Source: Lachnospiraceae bacterium
GTDB taxonomy: Bacteria; Bacillota; Clostridia; Lachnospirales; Lachnospiraceae
Direction: 5' to 3'
Assembly: GCA_017446125.1 (NCBI GenBank)
Contig: JAFSRL010000067.1
Location: forward strand, 1 to 9,825
Length of the DNA stretch: 9,825 bases
Shown here: positions 7,192 through 9,825 of the stretch, piece by piece
How the letters are laid out: every line of letters begins with the position of its first letter
Position numbering within the stretch: position 1 is the first letter of the stretch
The notes under the pieces: generated by a model
Seen by the model: the letters and a program-made list of their open reading frames with translations, nothing else
What the model was told of the DNA's origin: nothing
Database searches by the model: none
Translations under genes and position numbers: made by a program

Positions 7192-7926
7192 CTACTGCAC
7201 GCCGGCAACCAGAATGGGCTTGGAATAGCCTGCCGCGTCGATGTGGTGAACGGCATCCGAAAGCGTCCTGTACGGGCGGCTTTGGGTATAACAGTTTCGC
7301 TCATTGTCATAGCGGTAACCATTATGAATGACATACCCTTCCGCTTCCCGCGAGATGTTCACCGTATGAATTCTGTCGTGAACACTCCTCGCGTTATTGT
7401 ATCCGGTCACAAGAAAGGTCCTGTAAAGAAACGCGCCGTGATTCTCTTTGTTGCGCTTCGACGCCATGGCGTCAATCGTTTTCGAATCCGTGCCGTAATA
7501 GACATGACAGGCATAGCCGTGGCGCTTTAAATACCGCAGCAGTGCCTTCGGCGACAGCCCGGCCTTGCCGAAGAATGCCCTGCCGTAACGTTCCGCTTCG
7601 AAAAAAAGCTCCGCCGTATCGACGGCGCGCATTTGCTCCTTCAAAGAAACACGCAGGTTGTGCAACGCGATTGCGCCGCAGCCGCCGTAGGAAAACGTGT
7701 ACTCTTTTCCAAGCTTCAGCATGGTCAGCTCCGCCTGGTTTTCGATCATGACATCCGTCCGGTCGCGGAAAAGCTTCTTCAACTCTGCTTCATTGTGCGC
7801 TCTGTTGCGGATTGCCCATTCGGCAGAACCTTTAAACAACGTGCCCGCGTCATAAATGAGCGCAACGATGCGGTTGTTGACGTGCGCCGGAATGAATCTG
7901 TAAATAAGATCAAGTGCCGTGTTCAT
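7192..7926 (-). CDS. Uncharacterised protein, probable papain/C39-like cysteine protease fold
   Basis: I do not recognise a named gene. The 244-residue product has the pattern of papain-like (C39-type) hydrolases. A Cys sits at a helix start in YGGCGAIALHN (C83), preceded by a possible oxyanion Gln (Q64). Next comes a segment AGLSPKALLRYLKRHGY (122-138) typical of such small proteins. A His sits in a beta strand, RIHTVNI (H187), and an Asn in VIHNGY (N202). C83-H187-N202 is the inferred triad. There is no signal peptide or clear membrane segment, so it is probably cytoplasmic. Start choice: neither ATG (7935 or 7926) has a Shine-Dalgarno site. The ATG at 7935 lies inside the TATAAT box, while 7926 begins exactly where transcription should start, so I use 7926 (leaderless). 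It is divergent from rqcH and shares its promoter region. It could instead be a non-catalytic C39-like domain; function unknown. Confidence 0.75.
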   Translation of the reverse strand: MNTALDLIYRFIPAHVNNRIVALIYDAGTLFKGSAEWAIRNRAHNEAELKKLFRDRTDVMIENQAELTMLKLGKEYTFSYGGCGAIALHNLRVSLKEQMRAVDTAELFFEAERYGRAFFGKAGLSPKALLRYLKRHGYACHVYYGTDSKTIDAMASKRNKENHGAFLYRTFLVTGYNNARSVHDRIHTVNISREAEGYVIHNGYRYDNERNCYTQSRPYRTLSDAVHHIDAAGYSKPILVAGVQ

Positions 7927-7933
7927 GCCTTTC

Positions 7934-7942
7934 ATTATAACA
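7934..7942 (-). promoter_or_regulatory. Extended -10 promoter of the protease-like gene, leaderless
   Basis: TGTTATAAT on the minus strand is a full-consensus extended -10. The hexamer (7934-7939) ends 7 bases before the ATG at 7926, the normal distance to +1, so the mRNA should begin at the start codon. No good -35 is present. It faces the rqcH promoter. Confidence 0.7.
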
Positions 7943-7946
7943 GATG

Positions 7947-7955
7947 TGGTATACT
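7947..7955 (+). promoter_or_regulatory. Extended -10 promoter of rqcH, leaderless
   Basis: TGGTATACT, preceded by TG at 7945-7946, gives a TGTG-N-TATACT extended -10. The hexamer (7950-7955) ends exactly 7 bases before the rqcH ATG at 7963. No Shine-Dalgarno sequence precedes that ATG, so translation is probably leaderless. There is no convincing -35 at the 16-18 bp spacings. Confidence 0.7.
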
Positions 7956-7962
7956 TTAGTGT

Positions 7963-9705
7963 ATGGCTTTCGACGGAATCACAATCGCCTGCATCGTGAA
8001 GGAGCTAAACGATATCCTCTTAAACGGACGCGTGAATAAAATCGCGCAGCCGGAAAGTGACGCGCTGCTGCTCACGATCAAAACGCAGGACAAAGAGAAT
8101 AAACAGGCCCGGCTTCTTTTGAGTGCGGACGCTTCGCTCCCCCTCGTCTATTTAACGGACGACAACAAGCCGGCGCCCTTGACCGCACCCGCCTTTTGCA
8201 TGCTGCTCAGAAAGCACCTTTTGAACGGAAGAATCGTGCGCATCACGCAGCCTTCCTTGGAGCGCGTCATCCGCTTCGATGTGGAGCACCTGGACGAAAT
8301 GGGAGACATCGGGATCAAAACGCTCGTCATCGAGCTGATGGGCAAGCACTCGAACATCATCCTCTTAGACGACGATAAAATCCTTGATTCCATCAAGCGT
8401 GTCCCTTCTTCCGTAAGCAGTGTGCGCGAGGTGCTTCCGGGACGGGACTATTTCATTCCGCAGACAACGGAAAAGCTCGACCCCCTTACGACAGACAAAA
8501 CGTCCTTCTTCATGAACATCCGCGCGAAGGCGCAGCCGTTGTTCAAGGCGCTCTACACAACCTTTACCGGCATCTCTCCCGTCATCGCGCAGGAGGTCTG
8601 TTTCAGGGCAGGCATTGACGCGGACCTTCCCGCCGCCTCGATGTCGGACGCACAGGCGACTACAATCTTCGAAGCCTTTGACGGGATGATGACGCAGGTG
8701 CGTGAGGGCGCGTTTTCCCCGGAGCTTATCACCGTCGACAACGTTCCTAAAGAATATGCCGCGCTCCCGTTAACGCTCTATCACAAAACACAGGGAAGCG
8801 ACGTCCGCTCCTTTGCGGACATGTCTAAGCTGCTGCATACCTTCTATGCGGAAAAGGAGGCGGTGACAAGAATCCGCCAGAAGTCTTTGGACTTGCGGCG
8901 CATCATCCAGACCGCCTTGGAGCGCAACGTCAAAAAGCTGGACCTTCAACTGAACCGGTTGAAGGACACGGAGAAAAAAGAAAAGTACCGTCTTTACGGA
9001 GAGCTGTTGACCGCGTATGCCTACATGATTCCGGCGGACGCCGAAAAGATTACATTGGAGGATTACAACACCGGAAAAGAGGTCACCATCCCGCTCGACA
9101 ACAGCTTAACGCCTTCGCAAAACGCAACGAAGTATTATGAGAGGTACAACAAGCTAAAGCGGACCGCACAAAACCTGGAAACCTTAACAAAGGAGGTCCG
9201 TGCGGAAATCGACCATCTGGAATCTGTTGCTGCGGCTTTGGACCTTGCGCGCAAGGAGGAGGATTTGGCGCCCATCCGCTTAGAGCTTGTCGAAACCGGC
9301 TACATCAAAAAGCACGCAAAGGATAAGGCATCCGCAAAGGAACTGAAGACGCAGCCCTATCACTATGTTTCAAGTGACGGCTTCGATCTTTATGTCGGGC
9401 GGAACAATTTCCAGAACGATCAACTGACGATGAAAGAGGCTGCGGGCGAGGACTGGTGGTTTCACGCAAAGAATCTTCCGGGCAGCCATGTGATTTTAAA
9501 AACCGCAGGGCGCGAGGTGCCCGACCGCGCCTTCGAGGAAGCGGCGGCGCTTGCCGCGTATTATTCCAAGGGTGCTTCGCAGGATAAGGTCGAGGTCGAC
9601 TACGTGCAGCGCAAGGAAATCAAGAAACCCTCCGGTGCGAAGCCGGGGTTTGTGGTCTATTATACAAATTACTCGATGGTAATTTCGCCGGGATTGCCGA
9701 AGTGA
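7963..9705 (+). CDS. rqcH: RqcH/NFACT ribosome-quality-control protein (fibronectin-binding FbpA-like)
   Basis: This is a homologue of bacterial RqcH (Rqc2/NEMF family), often annotated as a fibronectin-binding protein. RqcH binds obstructed 50S subunits carrying peptidyl-tRNA and recruits tRNA-Ala to add C-terminal alanine tails that mark the stalled chain for proteolysis. It is 580 residues, normal for the family. The order is: NFACT-N (about 1-165, opening MAFDGITI, with ELMGKHSNIIL at 124-134), a helical middle region, a charged coiled-coil stretch (about 290-430), and NFACT-R (about 466-555, with YVGRNNFQNDQLT and DWWFHAKNLPGSHVIL). The position matching the tRNA-binding DR motif reads E100-R101. 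The start is fixed by the conserved N terminus. There is no Shine-Dalgarno site and the -10 lies 7 bases upstream. I see no terminator before the converging gene. Activity as RqcH, rather than adhesin, is inferred from the family. Confidence 0.93.
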   Translation: MAFDGITIACIVKELNDILLNGRVNKIAQPESDALLLTIKTQDKENKQARLLLSADASLPLVYLTDDNKPAPLTAPAFCMLLRKHLLNGRIVRITQPSLERVIRFDVEHLDEMGDIGIKTLVIELMGKHSNIILLDDDKILDSIKRVPSSVSSVREVLPGRDYFIPQTTEKLDPLTTDKTSFFMNIRAKAQPLFKALYTTFTGISPVIAQEVCFRAGIDADLPAASMSDAQATTIFEAFDGMMTQVREGAFSPELITVDNVPKEYAALPLTLYHKTQGSDVRSFADMSKLLHTFYAEKEAVTRIRQKSLDLRRIIQTALERNVKKLDLQLNRLKDTEKKEKYRLYGELLTAYAYMIPADAEKITLEDYNTGKEVTIPLDNSLTPSQNATKYYERYNKLKRTAQNLETLTKEVRAEIDHLESVAAALDLARKEEDLAPIRLELVETGYIKKHAKDKASAKELKTQPYHYVSSDGFDLYVGRNNFQNDQLTMKEAAGEDWWFHAKNLPGSHVILKTAGREVPDRAFEEAAALAAYYSKGASQDKVEVDYVQRKEIKKPSGAKPGFVVYYTNYSMVISPGLPK

Positions 9706-9711
9706 GACGGA

Positions 9712-9825
9712 TTACAGCATCCGCATCTTCACTGCAACCGTGCGCAGCTTCGCACCTCCCGGCATTTGTTCCAAATCACGCTCCGTCACAATCTTCAACT
9801 TCAACAGCAGGAAGCTGTAGACAAA
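9712..9825 (-). CDS. C-terminal 37 codons of an unrecognised protein
   Basis: An open minus-strand frame enters from the right edge and stops at TAA 9712-9714. It encodes a basic, leucine-rich tail that includes LKLKIVTERDLEQMPGG and ends VAVKMRML. I do not recognise the family. The tail looks like a real protein end: no other stop interrupts the frame, codon use is like its neighbours, and its stop lies 6 bases from the converging rqcH stop, as expected in a densely packed genome. The length is too short to assign function. Confidence 0.6.
   Translation of the reverse strand, partial: FVYSFLLLKLKIVTERDLEQMPGGAKLRTVAVKMRML

Overview
The window looks like chromosomal DNA of an anaerobic Bacillota, most probably a Lachnospiraceae-type Clostridia. 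The reasons are a single-chain pyruvate carboxylase, a type II thymidine kinase, an NFACT/RqcH protein, and an energy-coupling factor (ECF) vitamin-type transporter whose S component belongs to the MptD/Trep_Strep group. Base composition is moderately GC-rich and similar across the genes. I see no insertion sequence, prophage, CRISPR array, tRNA or rRNA. The taxonomic call is an inference from gene families, not a measurement.

Layout. Bases 1-2640 (minus strand) hold a compact ECF operon read in the order S component, T component, twin-ATPase. The ATPase runs off the left edge after 424 codons. Gaps are 2 bp between S and T, and there is a 4-base ATGA overlap between T and ATPase. The operon has a near-consensus promoter at 2703-2731. 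Its -10 box TATAAT is exactly the 6-base spacer of a TGTTAG-N6-CTAACA palindrome. A second copy lies 22 bp downstream, so four half-sites alternate every 11 bp. No regulator gene is in the window. Bases 2798-3403 (minus) are thymidine kinase (tdk). Bases 3557-7024 (minus) are pyruvate carboxylase (pyc), with its own promoter and a strong Rho-independent terminator.

Bases 7192-7963 hold a divergent pair. A 244-residue protein that looks like a papain/C39-fold cysteine protease (minus) lies back to back with an RqcH/NFACT ribosome-quality-control factor (plus, 7963-9705). Between them are only 36 bases, holding two opposed extended -10 promoters. In each direction the -10 ends exactly 7 bases before an ATG that has no usable Shine-Dalgarno sequence, so both mRNAs are predicted to be leaderless and the promoters to compete. 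The right edge carries the last 37 codons of an unrecognised minus-strand gene, converging on rqcH with a 6-base gap.

Functionally this is mostly housekeeping: anaplerosis (pyc), thymidine salvage (tdk), uptake of an unknown small molecule (ECF), and rescue of stalled ribosomes (rqcH). The parts most worth following up are the operator array on the ECF promoter and the paired leaderless promoters joining an uncharacterised protease-like gene to rqcH.
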